DNA of 64,000 nt from Tumebacillus permanentifrigoris (GTDB lineage Bacteria; Bacillota; Bacilli; Tumebacillales; Tumebacillaceae), in assembly GCF_003148565.1 (NCBI RefSeq), contig NZ_QGGL01000023.1:1-64000 (forward strand), read 5' to 3'. Positions 18,636-29,300 of this stretch are shown piece after piece. Under the pieces are notes generated by a model. It had not been told where the DNA came from, ran no database searches, and was given only the letters and a program-made list of their open reading frames with translations. The translations under genes were made by a program, and so were the position numbers. Position 1 is the stretch's first letter; each line of letters begins with the position of its first letter.

Positions 18636-21600
18636 TCAAATATCCTTCAAGCTGTCGAGCGCCTCTTCGAGAGAGATGCTGTCGTTTTCCAGATTGTCGA
18701 AGATCGAGCGCAACGCGTCTTCCACATTTTCTTTGGGCTCGATGATTTCGACATCCGTTCCAGCTTGCTTGCCGTTGATGTACTGCGCCAACTTGTCGAT
18801 GGAGGTGTATTCAAAGATGTCGGTCATCGCGACCACTCCGGGGTACTCCTTGTCGATCAAGCCGTGCATACGTGTCAACAGAATCGAGTCCGCACCCAAT
18901 TCGAAGAAGTTGTCGTAAATGTTGAGTTCATCGAACCCGAGCGTCTGCTGACAGATGCGTGCGATGCACTTCTCGGTCTCGGCGTACTCGCCGTTCTCAC
19001 TGCCGGTCAGGATCACTTCACCGCTGGACGAGCCTTGCTTTTTCTTGCCGCGCGCTTTGGACGACGCGGTGCGTTTCGCCAGTTCGGTGCTGATCTTGTC
19101 TGACAGGCGGAAGGACGATTTTCCAAGCAGGAAGATGATCTTGCTGTCGTAATTGATTTCGCCAATCAGTGCGCGCGGCACGTTTTTGTTCAAGAGCATC
19201 TCCAGACCGCCGATCGCCTCTTGGGTCAGGATCGCCTTGAAGAGCGTGTCGATGTTGAAATTGTACGAGACCGACATCCCCGTCTCGCGCCACGTCGACC
19301 AGTTGATGACGACGGTGCGTTGCCCCCGCTTGTTGCGGTACTCTCCATAAGCGTCGAGATAGCCGTTGGCCGCGATGTAATCGCTCTGCCCCGCCATCGG
19401 GAACATCGTCGCAATCGAGGAGAACAGCACCATGAAGTCGAGATCGTCCGCTCGTGTCAGGTCGTCCAAGTTCCACGTGCCCTGCACTTTCGGCGCGAAC
19501 ACCGCGTGGAAGTCTGCGTGTGATCGAGTGACGATCCCCTCCGCTCCGCCAACGCCGGCTCCGTGTACTACGCCGTCGATCCGACCGAACGTGGCCCGCA
19601 CGTGTTCCAGCACCGCTCGAACCTGTTCGTAGTCAGCCACGTCGGCGCTAGCGCATTCCACCGTCGCGCCGAGCGCTTCGATGTCCAGCACGTTGCGAAT
19701 TTTCTTGATCGAGAACTCGTCCTGTCCTGCGGTGAGGATTTCATCCCAACGCGCTCGTTCCGGCATCTTCGTGCGGTTGATCAGGACGAGGTTGACGCGA
19801 TTCTGCCCGGCGATCCATTTCGCCACTTCTAGGCCGATCCCGCCCGCACCGCCTGTGATCACGTAGACGCCATCCTCGCGAATCGTCAGCGGACGATCTT
19901 CCGCGCTTTTGACATCGACTTCTGTGAACTGCTCCACATAGCGAACGCCTGCGCGGTAGGCGACCTGATAGGTATCAGCGACCGCCCCCAGCTCAGCGAA
20001 GATCGCCTCGTAGGATGTGTGTTCATCCAGATCCAAACTGCGGCACATCAGGTTCGGGTGTTCCTTGACGACCACCTTGCCGATGCCAAACAGCGTCGCG
20101 TGTTCGGGACGAAGGTGCGATTCCTTTTTCGTTACCTCCGCCGCGTTGTCCGCGATCAGTACCACATCTAGCTCGCGGTCCACGCCTGAGTTGGCAAGGG
20201 CTCGTGCGAAGTAGAACAGGCTGTACACGCCGCGCTCTTGGCTTCCTTCCAGCTCGTCGAACGTGGCGATCTCCCCTTGGTCCTGCTGACGAACCGAGAA
20301 CAGATGCAACACTTGATCGAACGGCACCGCTTGCAGATCGGCTGCGAGTTGCACGTAGTCCGCTTCCGCACCGGAGATCACAAAGCGGTTCTCTCCAAGT
20401 CGGCGGTACTCCGTTCCCCATGCTACCTCGATCGCTTCGCGCCCTGCTGTGCGATAGCGATTCGCCAGTTCCGCTCCGATGCCGCGCTCATCCATGAGGA
20501 TTAGCACAGGGCCGGACGTTTGACGCTGTTCCGCTATGACGAGCGGCTCTTGCTTCCAGGCGATGGAGAAGAACTTGTCCGCTTCCGCTTGTACGGAGGT
20601 AGCGGTGATCCACTTGCTTCCTTCCGGAACTTCGATCCAGCAGCGGTTCGGCTCGAACGGATAGAGCGGCAGCGAGATGCGGTGTTCCGGTTCGTCTTCA
20701 TAAAGTGCATCCCAGTCGAGGTCTGCGCCTTGCACATAGAGAGCACACAGATCGTCGAGCAGGACTTCGTCGCGTTGGCCAGAAGCGAGGAACGCCGCCA
20801 GCTTCTCGCGGGCTTGTGCGCTGAGTTGCGAACGCTCACGCTCCGTGATCGCATGCTCTTCGCGAGCGCCTTGGCGCTCTGAGACCACGCGATGCACGCC
20901 TTGGAACACGCCTGCTTGAGACGGTGTGCGCAGTTTGTCCAAGAGCTGCTCTCCGTCGCGCACGATCACAGCCAAGCGGTGCGGGTAATGATCGCGCCCC
21001 GTGTTGGCGGTGTAGCATACATCGGCTAGGCGCGCCTCTGGGTGCTTCTCCAAAAACGCTTGGTACGAGGCTTGCAGCTCACGGAACGAATACTCGCTCT
21101 TCGCCGTCAGGGTGAACACCTGCAACCCTGTGCGCTCGCGCTCGTGTACCTGTGGAACCGGTGCTTCTTCCAACACGATGTGACAGTTCGTTCCGCTAAA
21201 GCCGAAGGAACTGACCCCACAGCGCATCGGACCTTCTCCTTCATAAGGTCGCGCCATCGTGTTCACATAGATGGGCGAACTGGTGAAGTCGATTTTTGGA
21301 TTCGGCTGGTTGAAGTGCATCGACGGCGGAATCACGCGATGTTGCAGCGCGAGCACCGACTTGACGAACGAGGTAATCCCGGCCGCTTCGTACAGGTGTC
21401 CCACCACCGATTTGACGGCACCAACCGCGCAAAACTGGGTTTTGTCGGTGTACTTCTGGAACGCGCTGTGCAAGGCATCGATCTCAATCGGATCGCCAAG
21501 TGCGGTCGCCGTCCCATGCGCTTCGATGAAGCTGAGCGACTCTGGATCGATGTTCGCGTTCTGCCACGCCTTGATCAACACGGCTTCCTGTGCCGCTGGG

Positions 21601-24600
21601 TTAGGAGCGGTGATGCCCATCGAAGCGCCGTCTTGGTTGAGCGCACTGCCTTTGATCACCGCGTAGACCTGATCCTGATCGGCGAGCGCTTGTTTCAGCG
21701 GCTTGATGATCACGGCCGCCGAACCTTCTCCGAGGCCGGAGCCATCGGCAAGTGCGTCAAACGACATCGTGCGCCCGATCGACGCCTCGATCCCGATCTT
21801 CATGTTGTCGCGATCAAGCGGGATCAGCGCCAAGCGCACCCCGGCGACGATCGCCATCTCTGCATCGCCGTTGCGGAGGTCGCGGCAGGCGTTATGCAAG
21901 GCGACCAAGGTTGAGGAGCAGGCGGTGTCGATGACCATCGCCGGCCCTTTGAGATCCAACAGATAGCAGATGCGGCTCGGAATCATCGCGTTGATGTTCC
22001 CTACTGCCGACACGGCGAAGTGTTCGGGCTCCATGCCATGAATCAAGCGCTGGTAGGAATCCTTGAACCCGCCTGCGAACCCGACGTAGACGCCGGTGTT
22101 GCTGCCTGCGAGCTTCCCACCGCTATAGCCTGCGTCCTCGATCGCGTGCCACACCGTCTGCATGAACATCCGTTGATGCGGGTCGGTGAGTTGCGCTTCC
22201 TTCGGAGAGAGTTTGAAGAACTTGTAGTCAAACTTGTCGTTGTTCTCCAGATAGCATCCCAGAGGGAACTTGATGTCCTCCAGTCGCTCCCCTTCGGCGT
22301 AGAGAAGGTAGTCGGTCACGTCCTGCACTCGGTGTGCCGGGAACGGGGTGACGCAATCGAGGTTGTTCACCAAGTTGGTCCAGAAGGCATCTGCATCTCC
22401 AGCCATCGGCATGTTCACCGACAGACCGATCACGGCGATGTCGTCATCTGTCACCTCTGTGCGTCGCTCCACACGCGGCTTTTGCTTCGGCGCGGTGTCG
22501 TCCACCCCGATAAATTGAGCCAACTTGGTGATCGAAGTGTGTGCAAACAAGTCGGTCACTTTGACCTTGCTCGGGTATTCCTTCTCAATTTGCGCGTGCA
22601 GTTTGTTGAGCATCACCGAGTCGCCACCTAGCTCGAAAAAGCTGTCGTGTACGTTGATCTCGTCAAACCCGAGCGTTTCCCGGTAGATGCGCGCAACCAC
22701 TTTTTCAACCTCGGTATAGTCGGCGCCATCCTTGCCGGTCAGACGGACTTCGCCACGCGAGACCGTTGAGCGCTTCTGCTCGTTGGCTTCCTGTCGCTTG
22801 CCGCGCTTGGCTTTGTACTGGTCCACGAGATTCTGGAGCTTCGGAGACAGACCGCACGGCATCATTTCCAGCAGGATGACGTACTCGCTTTTGGCGTTCA
22901 ACTCGCCGACGAGCAAGCGCGGGATCTGTTTGCGCAAGCCCACATCGAATCCGTAGAGCGCCTGTTCCGTCAAGATCGACTTGTAGAGCAGGTCTTTGTT
23001 AAACCCGTACTCAACCGACATGCCGGCCGTCTTCCAGGACGTCCAGTCAAATGTGACCGTCGTCTTGCCTCGCTTGTTGCGGGCTGCGGCGTATGCGTCG
23101 AGATAGGCGTTGGCCGCCACGTAGTCGCCTTGACCGACTTCGCCCATGATCGAGATGCCCGACGAGAAGATCGCGAAGAAATCGAGATCATCCTCTGCTG
23201 TCAGATGGTCGAGCAGGAAAACACCTTGCATCTTCGGCTTCACGACATCATCAAACACACTGTGTTCCTTGAGCACGAGATACCCATCACCCGGCACGCC
23301 CGCCGCATGCACAACGCCGTTGATACGACCGTGCTTCGCTCGCAGATGCGTCAAAACGCGATCCATCTCGTCTAGGTCTGCCACATCGACAGCATGGCAC
23401 TCCACCTGTGCTCCGAGCGCTTCGATCTCTTGGATGAAGCGGATTTTGTGCGCGAGTTTTGGGTTCGTGCCTTCCTCGACAAGCGCATCCCACTGCTCGC
23501 GTTCGGGCAGTGCGCTACGGTTGAGGAACGCCATCCGGACAGGTTTTTGCGAAGCGAAGTGTTTGGCGACTTCCAGACCGATTCCGCCTGCGCCCCCCGT
23601 CAGCACGTACACGCCTTCTTCACGAAGTTCAAACGCGTGATCAGGCAGATCCTGCAACTCCATTTCGCTAAACTGCTCGACATAGCGCACGCCTTGGCGG
23701 TACGAAACCTGGTAGAACTTGGACGGCGGCGCGTTCAGTTCGAGCAACACCGTGTCCACGGACACGTCATCATCCAGATCGATCGCTCGGCAATGGATGT
23801 TCGGATATTCCAACATGACGACCTTGCCAAGGCCGTACAGTGCAGCGTTTTCCGGTTTGAGCACCGCTTCCTGCCCGCTCACTTCCTCTGCGTACTCGGA
23901 GATCAAGCACACGTTGAGATCCTGGGAGATGCTGTTGCGCACCATCGCCCGCGTCAGGTAGAACAGGCTGTACAACCCGCGTTGCTGACTGCTCTCCAAT
24001 TCGGACAGGCGGTTGCCTACGAGCTGCTCGGTCTTGCTGAACAAGTGGAGTATCTGCGTGAGCGAAGCGTCCCGCACGTCTTGGAACAGGCGGTCGTAAT
24101 CGCTCTCAACGCCTGTGATCACATAGTGATCGGACCCGACTTTGCGATACGCATCCCCCAGTTCCACGAAGAGGCAGCGACGGTTTTGTTCGCGATAGGC
24201 AGCCGCGAGCTTGTCGCCAAGCCCCGTCGGGTCTGCGAAGATCAGCACAGTCCCCGTGCCACTCGCCACCGCAGCCTCCGCATCCAACTCGCTCGGCACC
24301 CAGCGGGTCGAGTAGAACAGATCGAAATCTTCCGCTGCCGTCTCCTGCATCTCGCGGCTCGGCAATTCGACCCAATGGCGCAGGCGTTCGAACGGGTAGA
24401 CAGGCAAGCGCACTTTGCGTGTTTGCGCCCCCTCATAGAGGACTCCCCACTCGATCTGCGCGCCTGCGACGTACAGTTTGCACAACGCGACGAGCGCGTC
24501 AGCACGGTGCGAGTGCTCCTGTGTCCACCCTTGGAGCTGTTCGTTGGCTTGCGCATTCAGCGCCTGCAAGCTGGCTTCCGTCATCTCGAACGACTCGACA

Positions 24601-26303
24601 GCTTCTCGGTTTTTCGCGACGACTTTGTGATAGCCGTAGTGGACCCCTTCTTGTTCGCTGTCCCAATGTTCGAGCAGCTCCAGCATGTCCTCGACACGAT
24701 CTGCTACCAGCGCGAGGCGGTAGTTGTAATGCCCGCGCCCCGTGTTCGCCGTCGCACAGACGTCCGCCAAGCGCAGGTCCGAATCCGTTCGTCCAAGCCA
24801 CTGCTTGTACGAGTAAACCAAGGCGCTCAGCGCCGCATGGCTTTTTGCCGACAGGGTCAGCACCTGCGGATGCGCTTGGTCGCTCACGGCCTCGGCTTGC
24901 TTGACAGGCGGTGCTTCCTCGAGCACGATGTGCGCATTCGTTCCGCTGATCCCAAACGAACTGACTCCACAGCGTCGCGGATGCCCCTCTGTCTCCCAAT
25001 CCCGCAGCTGTGTGTTCACATAGATCGGCGAGCGCAAGAAATCGATCGTGCGGTTTGGCGTGTTGAAATTCAGCGAGGGCGGGAGCTTTTTGTTCTTGAG
25101 CGCGAGGACAGCTTGGATAAAGTTCGCGATGCCTGCCGCTTCGAACAGATGCCCGATGTTCGGTTTCACCGATGCCACCGCACAAAACTGCGTCCGATCT
25201 GTGTACGCGCGGAACGCGTTTTGAATCCCCTTGATCTCAATCGGGTCGCCAAGGTTGGTGCCCGTGCCATGCGTGACGATGTAGGAGATCGTCTCTGGGT
25301 CGATCTGTGCGTCTTCCCACGCTTTTTTAATCACTTCGGTCTGCGCCATCGGGTTCGGGGCGGTCATCGAGATCGACGTACCGTCTTGATTGACCGCGAC
25401 CCCTTTGATCACCGCGTGGATGTGGTCGCCATCGCGCAACGCTTGTTGCAACGGCTTGAGCATCACAGCGGCAACGCCTTCACCGACCCCCGCGCCGTCA
25501 GATAGGTGGTCAAACGCACGCGTTTTCCCATCGGACGCCTCGATGCCGAGCTTTTCATGCTCCTTGCTTTGCGGCACGGTCGAGATGCGAATGCCGCCTG
25601 CGATCGCCATCTCACACTCGCGGTTGCGCAGTGCGCGACAGGCGAGCGCAATCGACACCAGCGACGAGGAACACGCCGTGTCCACAACCATCGACGGCCC
25701 CTTGAGGTCGAGAGCATAAGCGATGCGACCTGGGATCACCGCCGGCAGATTGCCGACGATTGCGGAAGCGTCCATCTCGGCCACTTCGTATAACATTTTG
25801 GAATAGCTGTCCTTGATGTGGTTGGCATATCCCACGTAGATGCCCGTCTCGGTGCCGACGATTTTTTGCCCACCGTATCCGGCGTCTTCGATGGTTCGAA
25901 ACACCGTCTCCATGAAGATCCGCTGACAAGGGTCCATCATGCTCGCTTCCTTGGGCGAGATGCGGAAGTACGCGTTGTCGAAGCGGTCGATGTTCTCCAG
26001 ATAGGCCGCTTCCGGATACTTGACTTGCTCTGGCGGGATCGCCATGTAATTCATGTAGTTGTCGATATCCGCTTGGCGTTCGGTCGGAAAGCGCCGGATC
26101 GACTCCAACCCGCTCTCGATCTGCTCCCAATAGTCTTCGAGCGTCTCGGCCAACGGGAAGTCCGCCGACATCCCGATCACCGCGATGTCTCCAGAGGCGT
26201 TCAACTCTTCCTCCTTGAGCATCTTGATCATCTCGACGGCTGCTTGCTTCTCGATTTTCCCGGTGTTGACGTTCTCCACGACATACTTGAGGATGTTTTT
26301 CAT
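18636..26303 (-). CDS. Trans-AT PKS modules 2 and 3 (KS-KR-ACP-KS-KR-ACP)
   Basis: A 2555-residue bimodular protein. Module 2: docking helices (1-36), KS with Cys211, His345, His385; KR with GGAGGIG at 903 and Tyr1061; ACP Ser1229. Module 3: KS from about 1287 with Cys1462, His1596, His1636; KR with GGAGGIG and SDYIAAN; ACP with LGADS, Ser2473. The module 3 KS reads HGTAT and SVVGH where HGTGT and NIGH are usual, but both His are kept, so it should still elongate. Neither module has AT, DH, MT or ER. The C-terminus (SIFDNLENDSISLEEAL) is a docking-type helix. Two extension and reduction cycles are predicted, leaving hydroxyls. Start ATG follows AGGAGGTGATG. Confidence 0.95.
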   Translation of the reverse strand: MKNILKYVVENVNTGKIEKQAAVEMIKMLKEEELNASGDIAVIGMSADFPLAETLEDYWEQIESGLESIRRFPTERQADIDNYMNYMAIPPEQVKYPEAAYLENIDRFDNAYFRISPKEASMMDPCQRIFMETVFRTIEDAGYGGQKIVGTETGIYVGYANHIKDSYSKMLYEVAEMDASAIVGNLPAVIPGRIAYALDLKGPSMVVDTACSSSLVSIALACRALRNRECEMAIAGGIRISTVPQSKEHEKLGIEASDGKTRAFDHLSDGAGVGEGVAAVMLKPLQQALRDGDHIHAVIKGVAVNQDGTSISMTAPNPMAQTEVIKKAWEDAQIDPETISYIVTHGTGTNLGDPIEIKGIQNAFRAYTDRTQFCAVASVKPNIGHLFEAAGIANFIQAVLALKNKKLPPSLNFNTPNRTIDFLRSPIYVNTQLRDWETEGHPRRCGVSSFGISGTNAHIVLEEAPPVKQAEAVSDQAHPQVLTLSAKSHAALSALVYSYKQWLGRTDSDLRLADVCATANTGRGHYNYRLALVADRVEDMLELLEHWDSEQEGVHYGYHKVVAKNREAVESFEMTEASLQALNAQANEQLQGWTQEHSHRADALVALCKLYVAGAQIEWGVLYEGAQTRKVRLPVYPFERLRHWVELPSREMQETAAEDFDLFYSTRWVPSELDAEAAVASGTGTVLIFADPTGLGDKLAAAYREQNRRCLFVELGDAYRKVGSDHYVITGVESDYDRLFQDVRDASLTQILHLFSKTEQLVGNRLSELESSQQRGLYSLFYLTRAMVRNSISQDLNVCLISEYAEEVSGQEAVLKPENAALYGLGKVVMLEYPNIHCRAIDLDDDVSVDTVLLELNAPPSKFYQVSYRQGVRYVEQFSEMELQDLPDHAFELREEGVYVLTGGAGGIGLEVAKHFASQKPVRMAFLNRSALPEREQWDALVEEGTNPKLAHKIRFIQEIEALGAQVECHAVDVADLDEMDRVLTHLRAKHGRINGVVHAAGVPGDGYLVLKEHSVFDDVVKPKMQGVFLLDHLTAEDDLDFFAIFSSGISIMGEVGQGDYVAANAYLDAYAAARNKRGKTTVTFDWTSWKTAGMSVEYGFNKDLLYKSILTEQALYGFDVGLRKQIPRLLVGELNAKSEYVILLEMMPCGLSPKLQNLVDQYKAKRGKRQEANEQKRSTVSRGEVRLTGKDGADYTEVEKVVARIYRETLGFDEINVHDSFFELGGDSVMLNKLHAQIEKEYPSKVKVTDLFAHTSITKLAQFIGVDDTAPKQKPRVERRTEVTDDDIAVIGLSVNMPMAGDADAFWTNLVNNLDCVTPFPAHRVQDVTDYLLYAEGERLEDIKFPLGCYLENNDKFDYKFFKLSPKEAQLTDPHQRMFMQTVWHAIEDAGYSGGKLAGSNTGVYVGFAGGFKDSYQRLIHGMEPEHFAVSAVGNINAMIPSRICYLLDLKGPAMVIDTACSSTLVALHNACRDLRNGDAEMAIVAGVRLALIPLDRDNMKIGIEASIGRTMSFDALADGSGLGEGSAAVIIKPLKQALADQDQVYAVIKGSALNQDGASMGITAPNPAAQEAVLIKAWQNANIDPESLSFIEAHGTATALGDPIEIDALHSAFQKYTDKTQFCAVGAVKSVVGHLYEAAGITSFVKSVLALQHRVIPPSMHFNQPNPKIDFTSSPIYVNTMARPYEGEGPMRCGVSSFGFSGTNCHIVLEEAPVPQVHERERTGLQVFTLTAKSEYSFRELQASYQAFLEKHPEARLADVCYTANTGRDHYPHRLAVIVRDGEQLLDKLRTPSQAGVFQGVHRVVSERQGAREEHAITERERSQLSAQAREKLAAFLASGQRDEVLLDDLCALYVQGADLDWDALYEDEPEHRISLPLYPFEPNRCWIEVPEGSKWITATSVQAEADKFFSIAWKQEPLVIAEQRQTSGPVLILMDERGIGAELANRYRTAGREAIEVAWGTEYRRLGENRFVISGAEADYVQLAADLQAVPFDQVLHLFSVRQQDQGEIATFDELEGSQERGVYSLFYFARALANSGVDRELDVVLIADNAAEVTKKESHLRPEHATLFGIGKVVVKEHPNLMCRSLDLDEHTSYEAIFAELGAVADTYQVAYRAGVRYVEQFTEVDVKSAEDRPLTIREDGVYVITGGAGGIGLEVAKWIAGQNRVNLVLINRTKMPERARWDEILTAGQDEFSIKKIRNVLDIEALGATVECASADVADYEQVRAVLEHVRATFGRIDGVVHGAGVGGAEGIVTRSHADFHAVFAPKVQGTWNLDDLTRADDLDFMVLFSSIATMFPMAGQSDYIAANGYLDAYGEYRNKRGQRTVVINWSTWRETGMSVSYNFNIDTLFKAILTQEAIGGLEMLLNKNVPRALIGEINYDSKIIFLLGKSSFRLSDKISTELAKRTASSKARGKKKQGSSSGEVILTGSENGEYAETEKCIARICQQTLGFDELNIYDNFFELGADSILLTRMHGLIDKEYPGVVAMTDIFEYTSIDKLAQYINGKQAGTDVEIIEPKENVEDALRSIFDNLENDSISLEEALDSLKDI

Positions 26304-26335
26304 AGCCGCGCATCACCTCCTATCTGATTCTGAGG

Positions 26336-29300
26336 TTACAAGTCGAACAACTTATCCACCAATTGATCGATCGACAGATCGCCATCTTCCATCTGCCCAA
26401 ACAGATCGTGAACGTCTTGGTCCAAGATCTCCACAGCTGCCTTGTTCTCTTTTTTGACCTCTTTTTTCATCTGTGACATCCCCTCGCCTTCTGCGAGGAA
26501 CTGCGACAGTTTGGCAATCGTCGGATAGGCGAAGATATCGGCCACCGCAACGCTGCCGGGGAAGACTTTTTCAAGGTCTGCCTGCATCTTCTTGATCAGA
26601 ATCGAATCAGCGCCGAGTTCAAAGAAACTGTCGTACACGTTGATCTCATTCATGCCGAGCGCATCCTTGCAGATCTGCGCCAACTGCGTCTCGATCTCCG
26701 AGAACGACCCTTGCTCCCGACCCGTCAGACGAATCGGCTCGCTCGACGCTGTCGGGCGCTCCTTGCGCTTCGAGCGCGTGCGCCGTCCGTCCAGACGGGC
26801 GCGAATCGCCGGCGAGAGGCGGAATCCATACTGGCCCAGCGTCTCAATGCTGCCCCACTCGTAGTGAATCTCGCCCACCAGCACACTGGAGATCTCGCGT
26901 TCGAGCACCTCTGCCATGCGCGCCATCGCCGCTGCGGACGAAAGCGTTTTAAACAGCGTCGCGATGGCAAAACCGTTGTCGGCCGCCATGCCCCGCTCGC
27001 TCCACGTCGCCCAGTTTATCGCCACCGTCTTGCTTCCTTGACGATTGCGCCACTCTGAGAAAGCGTCCAGATACGTATTGGCAGCCGTATAATCGCTCTG
27101 CCCTGTCGCTGGGAACATCGTGGCGATCGAGGAATACAGCAGGAGAAAATCGAGATTGTCCGCACGGGTCAGCTCATCGAGCATGTACGTGCCATAGACT
27201 TTTGGAGCAAAAACGCCTTGGAACTCCTCCGGCTTGCGCTGTGCAATTCCGTAGGCGTTGCCCACCCCTGCTCCGTGCACGATGCCATCGAGGTGTCCGA
27301 ACTTCGTCCGCACCCCTTCCAGCACACCCTGCAACGCCTCGCGATCTGTGACATCGGCGCTCACGCAGTCCACAGTGGCACCGAGCGCTTCCAATTCCAG
27401 CATGTCGCGAATCTTGCCTGCCAGTCGCTCATCGGCTCCCGTCTCGAGCAGGGATTCCCAGCTGGAGCGCTCCGGCATCGGCGAGCGGTTGACCAACACG
27501 AGATGCACGCGTTCCTGTGCCGCCATCCAGCGCGCCGTCTCCAGCCCGATGCCCCCCGTGCCGCCTGTGATCAGATAGACGCCCTCCGGCTTGATCGCAA
27601 CAGGCTGTGACGTTGTCTGAGCCAGCTCGACCGCGCCGAACTCCTCCACATAGCGCACGCCCGCACGGTAAGCGGTTTGGTAGCCCGACGTCTGCGAAGC
27701 GAGTTCCGCCCACAGATCATCGACCGCGGTGCGCGCATCGAGGTCTACACAGCGGCAATTGAGCTGCGGATGTTCCTTGCGCACGACCTTGCCGTAGCCA
27801 AACAGCGTGGCGTTTTCCGGCTGCAAGACATGCTCGTCACCGCTCACCGCACGCGCGTTTTCTGCGACGAGAACGATGTCGATCTCGCGTTCTACACCTG
27901 CGTGAAGCAACGCCCGCACCCACCACGTCAAACTCAGCACGCCAAGTCGCTGGCTGGTTTCCAACTCGGAAACACTGGTGACACCTGTCTGTTCACGGAT
28001 CGCCAAGAGATGAATCACCTGATCAAATGGCACGGTGGCCAGATCGGTGGCCAACTGCTCATAGTCGGCCTCAAGGCCCGCGATGCGGTAGTGGTTTTCG
28101 GTCAGGCGTTCGTAGGTCTCGCCCACCTCAACTTCGATCACGCGCCGCCCTACTTCGCGATACCGTTTCCCCAATTGCTCCCCGAGACCCTGATGATCCT
28201 TGAAGACCACCACCGGCCCGGCGTGGGTGCGGGCATCGCTCGCTCGTAGCGATTCACGCTTCCATTGGACGTTGAAAAAGGAATTCGTCCCCTCGCGCTC
28301 CGCCGCCCGTTCTTCTGGAATGTCGATCCACCAACGGTTGCGCTTGAACGGATAGGTCGGCAGGTGCAACCGCTGGGGGCTCTCTGCGCGATACAGGGTG
28401 TGCCAATCGATCTCCGCCCCCTGTGCGTACAACTCGCACACTTGCGCGAGCAACGCCGGCGCGCGATCTCCACCTGCGATTTGCCGAACCAATTCTTGCG
28501 CCGAACGGTTCAGTTGTTCAAACTCCTGCTGGGTGATCTCGCCGGCGCTGCGGTGTTCTCGATCATCCGAGATCACGCGATGGACCCCGTGATACCGCTT
28601 TCCATCTGCCACGTCCGCCGAAACTCCCCGACTTGCGCGGAGCAGTTCCCGGCATTCCGTGGCATCCGTAACCAATAGTGCCATCCGGTGGGAGTGCTGA
28701 TGACGTCCGGTACCCGCGGTGTAACACAAGTCGACCATCCGTTGTGTGTGGCCCGCCAAGTGTTGTTCATACCGCGCTGCCAACTCGTGCAACGCCTCTT
28801 GATTGCGAGCAGAGAGCGGCAAGATCCAAGGTCCTTGCCCAACAGCCGCTGCCTGCACCGGGGCCGCTTCCTCCAGCACCAGGTGACAGTTCGTGCCGCT
28901 GATGCCAAACGAACTGACGCCAGCTCGCCGCGGTGTCTGTGCCGCCTCCCATGCCCGCAAGCGATTGTTCACATACACCGGCGAATCGGTGAAATCGATC
29001 CGGCGGTTCGGCTGGCCAAAGTGCAACGTCGGCGGGAGTTGGCGATTCTTGAGCGCCATCACCGTTTTGACCAACCCTGCGATGCCTGCACTTTCGTACA
29101 GGTGACCGATGTTCGTCTTCACCGAACTGATCGCGCAGAACTGCGTCTTGTCTGTGTACCGGCGGAACGCCCCGTGCAGGCCGTCCATCTCCAGCGTGTC
29201 GCCAAGCTTCGTGCCTGTGCCGTGTACTTCAATGTAGGAAAGCGTCTCGGGATCGATCCCGGCATCTTCCCACGCCTGCACCATCACCGCCGCTTGCGAA

